Shown piece by piece: positions 1 through 11,294 of a stretch of 64,000 bases of DNA. The position numbers and the translations under genes are program-made. Position 1 is the first letter of the stretch. Every line of letters begins with the position of its first letter. The notes beneath the pieces are model-generated. The model ran no database searches. It was given only the letters and a program-made list of their open reading frames with translations, and was not told the DNA's origin. The stretch is from Ampullaceana balthica (Eukaryota; Mollusca; Gastropoda; Lymnaeidae), in assembly GCA_944989445.1 (NCBI GenBank), contig CALYLW010000069.1, positions 1,302,001 to 1,366,000 of the forward strand, read 5' to 3'.

Positions 1-1327
1 CTTCGAAGGCTGTCTTGAAAGGGAAACACAAAACTATAAGGTTGTATTATTTGTGAGTTGTATCTATTGCTACCGTCCCCTGCATTGCTGTTAAGCTGTG
101 CAAGTAACAACTGTATATCAGAGTATAAATTCATACATATTGTGATGTCTAAAGCAAAATGTGCACATCTTGTGAGATAGATGGTTAAACAAAGCTAACA
201 TGATGCAGGGTTATCTAGGAAAATTTGACTCTGTTTTTGAAGCACTTATCAAATAAATTTCATCAGGATCTTTTCCACATCTAATTTCTGAGAAAGCACT
301 ATTACTGTGAGAACAAATAAACGTGGAACACGGCTGAACATTTTGAAAACATCCTAAATTAACCTTTGTCCATCAACGATAAAATGGGTAAGTTATCTCG
401 CACTGGTGCCGGTTGATCAAAAATTGTAAAAAGTAAAAGAGCCAGCAAGGCTGCTAATATTTCTTATACAACCCTGCTTCTCAAAAAAAACCATTTTAAA
501 CAATTGAGCCAAACATTCAAGTTTATGGCAAAGACTTAAAGTGGGGAATAAACTTCTTAACTTTGCAGCAGTCTGTCCCACATGGAAACCATCAATGTCG
601 ATGTTAACTTTTATATTGAAAGTGCCAATGCAACTTACAACAAATTAAGAATGCATGGACCAGGAGAGGTATCAGAACCTGAACAAAAATTAAAGTATAT
701 AAGATAGTGATGCTCACTATACTTCTAAATGCCTGTAAAATGTGAACAGCCAATCTATTATAAATTATTTTATAATGGCCATAATTTATATGGTCCAAAT
801 CAAATTTTCTTATTACCAGCCTAGACAAATGATATGCTACTCAAGAGCATTCTGGCTATGTTCAGGAAAGCAAAAATAAAAGTTGTGTAGTGATTGGATG
901 TTCATTGTTACAGTTACCTAGGAATGTTCTGTTTCTCATTTTGCATTTGCGCATTAGAAATGTAAGTAGTGCAATGCCTGGATATTACATCACCTGTTTT
1001 TTCTGGAAGGGTGTATAAGAAATGAAACTAGCGTAGTGCCACGATATTACATCACATTTTTCAGCTATGGCATAAATCAAGCGTCTGTTGACAGATGCAT
1101 AACCTTATCTTTTTTTAAAACCAAAGCAAGCCTTTAAAAAGTTGAATCTGAAAACAGAGCTTTTCAAAGCCGCTGGGAGATTTAATAAATGTTTACTGAA
1201 AGATCATCCACTTTTGCCCTGTAACCATATGTTTGATTTGAGTTTTGACTCGCTGAGTGATTGAATTTGACATCCATGATCTACACAATGCAAGAAAGCT
1301 GAATGACTGACATACAATAAGCCTTTT
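1..1327. other. No gene seen; probable intron 7 of the kinase gene
   Basis: No exon, RNA gene or transposase signature was recognised. The stretch lies downstream of the last kinase exon found, so it is most likely intron. A short motif around GATATTACATCAC occurs twice (about 983 and 1042) about 60 bases apart, which looks like a small local duplication. Confidence 0.5.
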
Positions 1328-1822
1328 TAAAATCCTTTATATTAACTCGTGGTGTCTGCGGCCGACCGACCAACCTTGTCGCCAAAACTTTTGATCGATT
1401 TTTAACCCACTTGCTCGCAAGATAGCGAGCTGAAATTTTGCAGGCAGTTTCGTACCGATGATAAAAACAATGTATCAAAATTTCAGATCGATCGCATGTA
1501 CCGTGATTAAATTATTGATTTTTTAGATTATTTTATTTATTCCTATGTATCATGCTATTTTTTGAGATAGAGCGTCGCGGTGCGTATTATATTGAACAAC
1601 CTTTCTGTCGCGCAATAAGGTGCGTATTTTATTGACAGCTCTTTTTATAAACATATTCCTGATCAGTGCACATTATATTAAACATGTTTTACAACACAAC
1701 TGCAATTTTGTATTTCTGGATGGTCTGGCGCTGCGTATTATAATGAACAATCTTTTAATTACTTCTCGTACATAAAGGATTTATAGTCAAAAACTTGGTT
1801 TTTTACGGGTTTTTCTTATTTA
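1328..1822 (+). repeat. Divergent copy of the AAATCC-TTATATTAACT repeat family
   Basis: The left edge carries AATCCTTTATATTAACTCG and the right edge carries ATAAAGGATTTATAGTCAAA followed by a TTTTACGGG motif. The same edges bound the repeat units at 18.4-21.7 kb. Between them lies the family's shared core (ATTTCAGATCGATCG near 1480). The copy is old and diverged. It lies in the probable last intron of the kinase gene. The superfamily is not assigned. Confidence 0.6.
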
Positions 1823-2512
1823 ACAGATGACGCCACAGAGTCGCAGTCAATAGGGGGACTTAGTATACCCATTTTAATGCAGTCCCAGTTTCGTAAGAAC
1901 CGATTTTCTGTTGTGAGCGTGTCCCCTTGCCCAAAATAATATACCGCAGACCACAGTGACCTCAAGAATTGATGGAGGTCTGCCAGTCGGGAGAAGAAAC
2001 ACTTTAGAGGCAATTAGTAAAAGCCTTACTAATACTTCAATATAAATCCAGACACTTCATGTTCTCTAAACAAATGGGCTCTATACAACATTAGTACAGC
2101 TGCTGAGCATAAAGGCATGCCAGAAAAGTCTGGTTTAGCTTAGACCTCATCAATCACCTGTATAAACTGCATGAGAAAATTTCACATAAGAATCAGAGTC
2201 TCAGCCATCTGCACACCCACTGCCAAGTTCTAAAATTAACAACAAAGCTATGAGTAAAGTGATCATGGTCCAGTTCGAGGAACAATTTTACAATGCATTG
2301 TGATTTTAGTTCTAATGACAAATTTCGCACTATGATGACTTGAAAGTTGTGGTGCCATTCCTATCTTATCTTTAAGTTATGAATTCAAATTCAATGCCTC
2401 GTCTATTGATCTTGGTGGCTTAAGTAGCAAAGATACATTAAGCAAGCTCACTCAGGTATCACACTGCTTTGGGTTACGTGTAATTGTAATGAAAACCTAG
2501 AAAGAAGCCTAC
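1823..2512. other. No gene seen; probable intron 7 sequence
   Basis: I found no open frame with recognisable protein similarity and no repeat edge. The small frame at 1816-2013 is part of the repeat just upstream. The stretch ends at the splice donor of the kinase exon at 2513. Confidence 0.4.
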
Positions 2513-2614
2513 CTTCATAGGTGGAAACTTGTGATAAGGGGCAGTTCCTGTAGCCAACTCTATAGCTGTAATTCCAAAGCTCCATATATCTGCTTTAAAG
2601 TCATAGCCCGTAAC
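2513..2614 (-). CDS. OXSR1: OSR1/SPAK kinase exon 7 (last one in the window)
   Basis: It encodes residues 202-235, [20 protein letters not shown] and onward to PPMK. It is 34 whole codons, phase 0 at both ends, with acceptor TTCAG and donor GTAGGC. The next expected exon was searched for down to position 1 and not seen, so the gene continues past the left edge. Confidence 0.94.
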
Positions 2615-5600
2615 CTGAATTTTAAAAAAAAATAAAACAAAACATTCCTAGAACTAGAATTTCCTTTTCATGACACAAATGTATATACAGTCAAACCCAC
2701 TTACCTCGAGCTCGGTTAGCTCGACCACCCCACTAACTCGACGTTTTTTATTGGAACCGCCAAATTCTCTCTTTGTCTTAGCATTTTTTCATCGGCTTAT
2801 TCGATTTTTCTAAGTCGCCGAAACCTAGTACCTCGAACACAAAAGAGGGCCAAATTTGCAACTAAACTTGGTTTGCTTGATCCTCTTCGGTTGGCCTAGC
2901 AATGCACTCTTGTCATTTTTAGTTCAAAACAGTTTTGACATCTCGCTTTTCTTCGAGACTTCCGGCTATTGAGTGATTCTACGAGATTTCAATAAAACTA
3001 ACCGGATGTCTTCCGTGTGTGAATTATAATTCGACGTGTATCCATGGAGTATGTATTATTGTATTCACCCGAGGTACTGGACAATCGCGTTAGAGGTCGT
3101 GACTCGTCATTATTTCGCAGTGCATGTTATATTATTATTAAACTTAATTCATTTTCTGATGCATTAATCATTTTATTTTTTAAGATAAATGAATATCTAT
3201 AGAAATGAAAATAAAGGTTTGTATCGAGAATCGATGGTGGTTTTTATATAATTAAATAAAAAATTATTATTCTTTTAAAAGTTTGTTGTTGTTGCTTTGT
3301 TACCAGTAAGATACGTGACTGTGACACTAACACGCGCGTGACGATGAAATCATTTCTGATAAGGAATGATTTTTTTTTAAATTCGCTTAGACTTATTTGC
3401 CGGCCAACACAGTACACACAGCCCACAGCGTGCTGTGATCAACGGTCAAGGCCACAATAGTTTTATTTATATTACAAGTTTGATTGACTGAGGAAATTCG
3501 AGAATGTTCTGATAGTTAAGTAACAGATATCCTGCACGTCAAAAGCATTAAACTTAAAATAACCATATTGATTTGTTTATTTGTATTTTAAATTCGCTGA
3601 TACTAGTGATACGACGGCAAACGCTAGCGGCTGTGACACGGCAAATCGTAAACTTTGACCTTTTAGCGCATGCGCAGACAATTATAAACTGGTAACTTAT
3701 TTTTCATTAAATGGAATCGAAACATGACAGAGACGCAATCAAAGTCCTTTACTTCGGCATAAATATATATACATGTGTATATATATGTATATATATAAAT
3801 TCCCGATTAGTCATAACTTTTCCCGACTTTCAAGGCCAAGAATTTATTTTTAAGAATTCCCGACTTTTTTCCGTTTTCCTGAGTGGGAACCATTGTTATA
3901 TTTAAATTTTAAACGGTCCTTAAAACAAACGGTCATTACAACCTTAGGAAAGAGTGAAGAAATATTAGGGTTCCGATACGATTCCGATTAATCATCCCAT
4001 CACTAATTAACGCTAACTAATTAATCATGGACATAAAGAAATTTCAAGCACATGTTAATATTTTGCCGCCATATTGGTTTTCGTTTTAACTCGATCATCG
4101 GTTATCTCGACGCCATTTTTCATACCCCAACGCCGTCGACTTAAGCGGTTTCGACTGTATTTCACTTGAATGAATTCATATTTCACTCTTCAATTGTCTC
4201 TAAACAGCCAAATCTTCCTGTGAACATTCTCTTAATCAAACTCATATTATAACAACCACAAGATCAAATAATGGAGAATTAATTGACCTGTTCCATGACT
4301 TCAGGTGCCATCCAGCATGGAGTCCCTACAAAAGTATGCCTCACAGACTCTCTAGTTAAGTCTTTTCCAGTGGCTAGCCAAGCGCTAACCCCAAAATCTG
4401 AGAAAAATAGGACCTGTGATGATTAAGTTAAATCACACTACACATGAAGAAAGGGAAGAGATGAGCACAGAATGAGATTTTTGACAACAATAAACAAGTA
4501 ATCAGAAGATCTTATGGGATGTAAATGGTAACCATAATGGCGGCTGAAAAGCAATTTTTCTTCAAGGAGGTTCTCAATTTTTAAATTTTTACAGAAATTA
4601 ACCAAATATTGATATAAATTATTTTAAATACCAGATTCGTTAAGCACATTTACAAAGAAATATTACTAGATTAAGAACCAATCTTATATTTGTTTCATTA
4701 CTTTTTGGTGATAAATCTTACCAGCAACAAAGACAGAACCATCATCTCCGATAAGAATGTTACCAGCTTTGATATCCCTGAAAGAAAAGAATAAACTTTC
4801 AATAGATATAAATAAGCCTACATTTGAATGTTTGTTTAAATTCTAAAATGGTTACTCCAGGAAAATTTTGTTTGCTTGTAGGTATCACAGATAAAACAAG
4901 CTTTTAAGGCTAACCTACTAACATGAATGTAAGGTATGGAAAATACCCAACAGAGCTAATTTCATGAGTGGATAAATAATGTAACAAAATATTTCATCAG
5001 TTTTTATTTGTTTCTTTGATAGAATTGATTCATTTTTTTAAAAGCAATATTTTTTTAAACTAAAATATAACCTAAGAAAGGTATCTAGATCCATTGACAT
5101 TGAATAGACTCTACTAATTTAACAAAGAAATGTATGGAAATTATTAATTAAAGCATTATTGCGCGTAACATCCCAGCTGAGTAATTAAAGTGTAACCCAA
5201 TATTTTCACCTGTGTATTTGACCATTAGCATGAAAGTACTCCAGTCCCTTCAATACTTCCTTTAGGACTGTGGCTATACAAGCTTCATCCAAAACTCCAT
5301 TTTTGCCATAGCCAGAGCGAAGTCTTGATTTGATTATATCTAGCATTGATCCTGCATAAAATTTAAAAAATAAACCAGTTATTACAATAAAAAAAATTGG
5401 CTTAACAGCATAGCATAAATTAAATGATTTTTCAAAATTGATCAACAAAAGCAAACAATCTCACAAAACATTTTTTGTTCATTAGTGAAATAATTCCAAA
5501 AATTATATTCAGTGACAGACTTACAAGACTTTAGAAAAATCTTTTAAAACATTAACTTTTAATGGTTTGCTTAACGAAGTTACTTTAAAAAATTTGATTT

Positions 5601-8600
5601 TTACAATATTTATACTTCATAAATGAATTTTTTTCTCTCCAAAAGTACAATTTCTATTATCTATCCTATTAATTTAATGCATAAATAATTTACACTTACC
5701 CCCACAGAGTTTCATTACAACCCACAATTCTTCCTTTACAACAAAAGATGTATAATAACACACTACGTTTTCATGTTTACACTGGCTCATGGCTCGAATT
5801 TCTTTCTGTAAAAAGATTAAAATGTAATCTCTTAGATGCAATGAAGACAACAGTTAAATTATAAAATCTTTTTTAAAACTTTTTTTAAAAAATTGTTTGA
5901 ACTATAAGAATATGTGTAAGTATTAAAGTGGAATTTTATATATCCAGATAAATTTTTGTAGCAGATCTTAAAGAAAATTTCAAACACACCAGTAATTCTT
6001 CTACAGTTGTATTGCATTTCTCTAAGTTGATGCGCTTGATAGCACATTTCTCCTGACGCGTACTACACATAGCAGCCTGCACAACAGCTGTAGCACCAGC
6101 ACCTTAGGACAAGACACATAATATCTAGTATGGTAGCTATGCTATAATGATTGTATTATTTCAAATCTATAACTTGTCTCGTAACTTACTACTTAGTCTC
6201 CATTTATAAGGGTTGATTTAATGAAGTAGGTCTTTTTATATTAAACATTAGCATAAAAATGCCACTTGTATAAAATTTAACATAATTTTAAATTTTAAAG
6301 ATAAATAATAATCTAATTCATTAAAAAATTAAGTTAAACTGAACTAAAATAATTGTATTTGAAAGATATGTTATGTCAGTCAGTATGATTAGGCCTACTA
6401 TCAATTTTAATGTTTACCTACTCAATAATGATAAAACGTTAAACTATTATTATTCAACTACAGTTCGTCTAATCTATTTTATAGGCACTTTTGGGAAAAT
6501 TCTAAATTATTTCTAAAAATTATAATCTAATATTAGGTGAATAAAGCAAATGCAACTACATCTCATTCAATGAGCGCAATTATCTATAATGTAGTTTTTG
6601 GCTACATAATTGAGTTTCTGTTACATAAACTATAAGAATAGTATGTTTTTTAAAAATGTTATTTAAATTTATTTTAACTTTTAGCTAAGCCTTCCATTAT
6701 TTGTTTAAAACTTTGTGTCTGTGACCTGATAGAAGCAAAATTAAAAACAGAGTTTATGTAATGTAAAAATAAAAAAACTTTTAAAACATAAATTTTCAAA
6801 GATAAACAATTTCTTTTGTAAGGAATGTTAATTTAAGAGCCACTGGGGAGTGTTCTATCATCTAGTTTTATTATTTATATAATTTTACCACAACAACTTC
6901 AGGAAACATCAAGTTTAAAGTAATTATGTAGCCAAGAAGTACATTTTTAAATAATTGAGAACTGTCAACTTATCAACAGGACGTAGACTAAAAATAATAA
7001 ATAAAATTACAGTAATACTTCCTGATGTCAAACTCCATTATTACCCTAGTCTACTACTACTACTACTAGTACTAAATAGGAAGAGGAATGTTGTTATTAT
7101 TAGTGTTGGACTATCTATGCTCTATCATCATCATCATTATCAGTCCCATGACCGTTGCAGTCGTTGGGTGGAGCCACACATCAACAGACACTGATCTCCA
7201 TATTTGCCTATCTTGAGCGGCAGCCAGTAATTTATTCAGCCTCAGCCCTGTTGAATCTTTTATGTTGTCGAGCCAACTTTTTCGCTGGCAACCTCTTTGC
7301 CGCTCAAGACCAAACCATGCCAAAATGGCATCTCTTAATTGTCACCATAATGGTTTCTTGACGGCCCACAAAGGAGGTTTTTATGTCCCAGACATACTCA
7401 TTGGTCTAATGTTCTAGATAAGAGATGTGGAGGATTTTTCTCATCCATTTGTTTTAAAATGCCTGCAGCTTACTTTCAGTGGCTGCCAGCAGTGTCCAAG
7501 TCTCACATCCATACAGGCAGTGCTGTTTTTCTAGCAGAATGCTCCTGTTATGGTGTTACAGCACGGCCCCTTTATTCCACTGACTATTTGGTCTTAATGC
7601 TTTTTAGGTTATATTAAATATGCGTTCTGGTGCGTTTTTAGCTTGAGCTTTGTTGGAAGGCTAATGTTTTTGCTATCTCATATTTTGCTCTATTCTCTAT
7701 AATAATAATAATATGTAACTGTACTTTGTAAAAGTAAATGTAATAGTATAATAGGCCTACTATTTGACAATGAGTATGAGAAATAACTTTAATATACTAT
7801 TAGGTACCACAAATTGACACAAGATTGCGTTTTATCGCGCTGAAGCCACAATTTAGGAGCTTTTCACTAACTTTTTTTCTATAATAAAAACATACTCTAT
7901 ACAAATAAAAATTGTACCATTAAAAAGTGTGTTTTAAGCCCTTTAATGTTATTATCTTTGATGCTGACCTAAATTAAAATATAAAATTTGTCGCCGGAAA
8001 ACCATCACCATAGCGATTTTTCAGCGGCAGCCAAACGATCGATTTTAACATTGCAAGTTTCAACGTCTGGCTAATGGAAGGGTAGAAGACCATTACTGCC
8101 TTCTCTAGTTATTACCAATAGAGTGGGGCCAACTTAACTCGAGCCCGGTTAACTCGTCAGCTCTATTAAGTTGACATTTATTTTTTGGAACCGCCAAATT
8201 CTCTCTTTTTCTTTGCATTTTTGTTATCGGTTAATTCGATTTTTTAAAGTCGTCAAGCCCTAAAATCTCGAGCACAAAAGAGTGCCAAATTTGCAACTTA
8301 ACGTCGGTTTGCACACGGCCACTTCTTATGAATGAAACAATGAGAACAAAGCAGTAGTAATAGAGTCAAAATGAGGTTGAAGGATGAATGGTGCCAATGA
8401 CAACAAGTCTGCACACGGTACATTTTGTTATTCCATACGAAACTAAATGTTTTAGACATGCGATTCTGCGTGCATCTTTGCTATTGGAGCAATTATGCAA
8501 TACTCGGCATCACTTACGCAGCCGATTGCCGAGTATCTCCGAGTATACAAAAATCGGCCGATGCCGAGTAACCGAACCGATCGGTTCAGCCCTATCGATA

Positions 8601-11294
8601 AGAACATTTTCAAAAGCTGGCGATTTAAGTTAGTAACACAGCGCTGTGAGCAAGCGGGCTGTGACGTCACCAGCGAGGCAGAAATTTTATGCCTTCACTT
8701 GGTTATAAAAAATCACATCTAACATTTTCAAAAGCTGACGATTGGTCATGGGGATCGAGATAACCAACACTAAGTAGAAAATTTGGCACTCTTTTGTGCT
8801 CGAAATATTAGGGCTCGGCGACTTAAAAAAATCGAATTAAATGCAAAGACAAAGAGAGAATTTGGCGGTTCCAAAAACAAATGTCGACTTAATAGAGCTG
8901 GCGAGTTAACCGGGCTCGAGTTAAGTGGGCCCCACTGTATTTAATTTTGATATAATACAACTTTTTTGCTCTTATAAGTTCATATGAACCATTGCACATT
9001 TCCAAACTAACTTGTATTCTAAATATATATAGATAGAATGGGCTAATTTGACCTTTGAATAGTTATAAGCAATGGTTAGTCTTTATGTTAATGCTAGTCT
9101 TGCAACTTTAGGGATAACTTATTTTTTTTAAACAAATTTTTTTAAATGGCTAAATTTTTACTTTTTGAGAACCCTTGCATTTTTCTAAACATAAATTTAT
9201 TTCAAATATTAATGTTGTGGGTGAACACTTTATTTCTGTTTATAGATCTTTAATTACCCTACATTTTGATATATTTATCTTGTATCCTGGTTCATTGGCT
9301 GATTTTTTGTGTTTTTTTTTAAGTTGCAAATTTTGTGTTTTTTACCTCCCTTTTAATTTTTCTTTAAAAAAATTATGCAAATCCATTTTCATATCAATAA
9401 ATTTTGATGATTAAATTATTTTGTACCCTTGAAAAAAATTGAGTTTGTCCTCTATATACATTTGGTTCAGATGAGAGTGAGTAAGTGGGTATGAGTAAAA
9501 TAATTTAATTTTAAACAGCACTTTTTAGGGCGGCGAAAACACCTGAACTTCATAACTTTATCATTTATGCAGATATATTCTTAGAATTATTAGTACTTTA
9601 AAATAAAACATCTGAAAAAACTAATGGACCATTTTGAAATATCAGTTTGTGGTACCTAAGGAGCCGTCCATAAATGATGTCACACATTTGTGACGAGTGG
9701 GGTGTTTGTGAAAGGTGACGTCTCATCAAAACTCGCAACTTGAAAATAAAAGTTCAACTTAAATATTTGATTGCTTACAATTTATTTTATGACGTTTTAC
9801 GTGGCTTCACGCGTGTTACGATATTAGAGTGCAACCTTACACTAAATACATAATTAAATGACAAAAAAACTGATTTGAAACTTGCTCATTTTCAAATAGA
9901 AAATACAGCTTTTGCGCAAAGCTTTGTGACGTCATATTGGAGGAGGGTCTAAGTTTTTGTGACAACACATGATAAGGGGGGGAGGGGAGTGAAAAATCTG
10001 CCAAAATTGTGTGGCCTCATTTATGGACGGCCCCTAATTCCTAATACTATAGGCCAGGGGTCGGCGAACAGGGGTAAATAACCCCATTTGGGGTAAAAAG
10101 GGAATTCTCTGGGGTAACGGAGACTATTTGGGGACATAAAATCCGGTCAATATATTGTGACATTGCGGATGTACCAAATGAACCTCAAGGGTTGGCAGAG
10201 ACAGTTCTTGAACTTCAAGTCAATAATGAGGTAAGCATTGAATTTGCAAAACAAAGCCGATATGACACATTTTTGTATTGCAAATGGTGCAAAGGCTTTC
10301 AACATTGAACTTGAGGAGACCTACAAAACGTTTTTGCCTTTTGCAACAACGTACTTTCCTCAACAAGGATTTTCTACTCTAGTGAACATAAAAACAAAGC
10401 TGCGAAATCGATTGGACCCTGAAGATAGTATCCATTTTGCCCTGTTAACCAAGGCACCGATTTCGATGTAATTGTTTAAGTAACTGTGTTTATCCAAATT
10501 TACCGCAGTATGTCCATTTATCATTATGATAGAATGACGAGTGCCGTAAACCCTTTAACCGTTATAACCATTTTATTCGACTGTAAACTTTATAAATTGT
10601 ATAAATAAATTCCCCTTGAAATATGATTCATCCGCGTGGTTTTGAGTTAAAATATCTATGCAAAATCCTTTTCAATTTGACACTTGTCAGGCTTCTTAAA
10701 CTCACTACATGATTCATTTTCTGCTGCATCTTCGCCCCAGACACTTGGAAGGGGGGGGGGTGAAAAACGCTCCCCCAAACCCCAAGTCATGTGGGCAGGA
10801 TTTGCGTTTTCGGGGGTAACGCCAAAATAAACTTTTTTACTTTGGGATAATGGGCAAAAATGTTTGCCGACCCCTGTTATAGAGTACTATACTATAGTCT
10901 ATAGACTATAAATGACTATATTCTATATGATATATGAATATGACTATACTATAGGCCAAATAATACTAGTACTAGACTATATTTTTAAATACCATATACT
11001 ATTTTATTCTATATAACCATATAATAATATAGTCATCGTTTTAGATAAATATAGACTGCCTAACCTAAAAAAATTAAGAAAAATTAAAGAGTTTAAAGTT
11101 AAAGGAATACTAGTACTAAGTATGTATAAGTACTACTAAACTAGTACTACCGTGTAACTACCCATTTATTTATAATTTATCATAAATTCATATTTTATTT
11201 TTCATATTAAGATCTTACCTATTACACCCATAAGTTCGTAGTCATCTTTATCATTAGACCATGGAATTGCCCCTTCTGTAGCAGATGTCGCCAT
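2513..11294 (-). CDS. OXSR1: OSR1/SPAK-type Ste20 serine/threonine kinase, seven 5' exons (gene partial at 3' end)
   Basis: Joining 11294-11219, 6102-5990, 5805-5700, 5351-5210, 4777-4722, 4397-4288 and 2614-2513 gives 705 coding bases, 235 residues, with every junction in phase. Visible kinase features are a glycine loop GAGATAVVQ (27-34 region), catalytic Lys48 in AIK, HRD at 145-147 with the Asp opening exon 5, DFG at 165-167, activation-loop Thr186 in HTFVGTPCW, and the APEVMEQ segment. Human OSR1/SPAK is activated by WNK kinases at the equivalent threonine and then phosphorylates SLC12 cation-chloride cotransporters; that role is family knowledge and is inferred here. The conserved C-terminal docking domain should lie left of position 1. 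The introns are packed with transposons, and intron 1 is about 5.1 kb. One gene in invertebrates usually stands for both vertebrate OXSR1 and STK39, so the symbol is by family. Confidence 0.93.
2688..4157. mobile_element. TA-flanked pogo-type MITE, family P, copy 1
   Basis: The element is flanked by TA and begins CAGTCAAACCCACTTACCTC. It ends in the near-complement ...TTAAGCGGTTTCGACTG before TA. TA duplication with CAGT...ACTG ends fits Tc1/mariner-pogo (Tigger-like) non-autonomous elements. It sits in kinase intron 6 and has no transposase frame. It contains a reversed hAT end fragment at 3806-3895. Related copies lie at 8121-8937 and 55470-56473. Confidence 0.75.
3806..3895 (-). mobile_element. 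Fragment of a hAT 5' end, inside the MITE
   Basis: Read on the minus strand this matches the left end of the hAT at 23708: GGTTCCCAC, then repeated CGGGAA motifs and a shared CTTGAAAGTCGGGAAA. It carries only terminal non-coding sequence. Confidence 0.6.
4288..4397 (-). CDS. OXSR1: OSR1/SPAK kinase exon 6 (activation loop)
   Basis: It encodes residues 165-201: [20 protein letters not shown], then [17 protein letters not shown]. Thr186 sits where WNK kinases phosphorylate the vertebrate proteins. The donor is GTCAAT, a weaker but legal donor. Phase to exon 7 is preserved. Confidence 0.94.
4722..4777 (-). CDS. OXSR1: OSR1/SPAK kinase exon 5 (catalytic loop)
   Basis: This 56-base exon completes Arg146 and encodes [18 protein letters not shown] plus the first base of the DFG aspartate. 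Catalytic Asp147 and Lys149 are present. It has a TTTCAG acceptor and a GTAAGA donor. Confidence 0.93.
5210..5351 (-). CDS. OXSR1: OSR1/SPAK kinase exon 4
   Basis: It encodes residues 99-146. It contains [10 protein letters not shown], the [20 protein letters not shown] helix and the ANGQIHR run that opens the catalytic loop. The HRD motif is split by the next intron: His and most of Arg are here, and Asp is in exon 5. Acceptor GCAG, donor GTGAAA. Confidence 0.95.
5700..5805 (-). CDS. OXSR1: OSR1/SPAK kinase exon 3
   Basis: It encodes residues 64-98 plus one base. It begins [20 protein letters not shown], the helix C to strand 5 region, and ends in VVMKLCG at the hinge. It has an ACAG acceptor and a GTAAGTG donor. 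Confidence 0.93.
5990..6102 (-). CDS. OXSR1: OSR1/SPAK kinase exon 2 (glycine loop and catalytic lysine)
   Basis: It encodes residues 27-63: the glycine-rich loop [11 protein letters not shown], then [11 protein letters not shown] with catalytic Lys48. The usual VAIK is CAIK here. The acceptor is CTAAG, and the donor after TTACTG is GTGTGT. Confidence 0.93.
6103..7119. other. Intron 1 of the kinase, AT-rich, nothing recognised
   Basis: Very AT-rich intron sequence between exon 2 and a LINE fragment. No repeat edge or coding signature was seen. Confidence 0.5.
7120..7583 (-). pseudogene. Non-LTR retrotransposon fragment, C-terminus of reverse transcriptase polyprotein
   Basis: On the minus strand the frames read YGCETWTLL near 7535, then a conserved tail including [20 protein letters not shown] and a W-R-S end near 7195. 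This is the usual C-terminus of APE-type LINE polyproteins. Stops and frameshifts separate the pieces. It ends in a short ATG-type microsatellite (about 7125-7142), as many LINE 3' ends do. It is 5'-truncated and sits in kinase intron 1. The clade is not resolved. Confidence 0.75.
7584..8120. other. Kinase intron 1, nothing recognised
   Basis: No coding or repeat signature was seen apart from a short AT microsatellite near 7700. Confidence 0.4.
8121..8937. mobile_element. TA-flanked pogo-type MITE, family P, copy 2
   Basis: Long imperfect inverted repeats of roughly 150 bases run in from the ends: GAGTGGGGCCAACTTAACTC at the left and the complement ...GAGTTAAGTGGGCCCCACTG at the right, with TA on both sides. 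The centre carries a module shared with 54170-54480 and with the copy at 55470-56473, reversed relative to them. The small frames here follow the palindrome and are not genes. Confidence 0.8.
8938..9659. other. Kinase intron 1, T-rich, nothing recognised
   Basis: A T-rich stretch with no recognisable coding or terminal-repeat signal. The small frame at 9175-9414 is low in complexity and looks like chance. Confidence 0.4.
9660..10034. mobile_element. MITE family A (GGGGCCGTCCATAAATGA ends), copy 1
   Basis: The inverted terminal repeats are GGAGCCGTCCATAAATGATG at the left and ...CATTTATGGACGGCCCC at the right. The 375-base body has no gene. A full TGACGTCA palindrome occurs at 9927-9934. Other copies are at 15144-15591 and 20090-20505, with a terminal fragment near 39311. 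The superfamily is not assigned. Confidence 0.8.
10055..10876 (+). mobile_element. Short hAT transposon with terminal repeats
   Basis: The terminal inverted repeats are CAGGGGTCGGCGAACAGG and ...TTTGCCGACCCCTG, with a degraded 8-bp target duplication (CTATAGGC versus TTATAGAG, five matches). It is 822 bases long, far shorter than an autonomous hAT, so it is an internal deletion derivative. It keeps the C-terminal piece of the transposase. A related left end occurs at 23060. Confidence 0.85.
10238..10471 (+). pseudogene. hAT transposase C-terminal (dimerisation) remnant
   Basis: A 77-residue frame contains [20 protein letters not shown] followed by an acidic LDPED run. This is the hAT C-terminal signature also seen in SCAND3/ZBED-type domesticated proteins. 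The DDE catalytic core and BED finger are absent, so it cannot act alone. Confidence 0.8.
10877..11218. other. Kinase intron 1, AT-palindrome rich
   Basis: Repeated CTATA/TATAG motifs around 10880-10990 form short palindromes. Nothing coding was seen. Confidence 0.4.
11219..11294 (-). CDS. OXSR1: OSR1/SPAK kinase exon 1 (start codon)
   Basis: It encodes residues 1-25 plus one base of codon 26. The ATG is chosen because the next residues end in [10 protein letters not shown], which is the conserved start of the OSR1/SPAK kinase domain. The donor after ATAG is GTAAGA. No other ATG gives this reading. Confidence 0.93.

Noticed and set aside
3711..3905. 64-residue frame with Ile/Tyr-rich repeats
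   Set aside because: It is formed by an ATATAT microsatellite and hAT-end sequence.
5206..5454. 82-residue frame starting at 5454 as a gene start
   Set aside because: The first half is intron sequence upstream of a CAG acceptor at 5352; only the part from 5351 is kinase exon 4.
8388..8722. Three overlapping frames on both strands as small proteins
   Set aside because: They lie in a long palindrome, recur in reverse at 55655-56054, and have no protein similarity.
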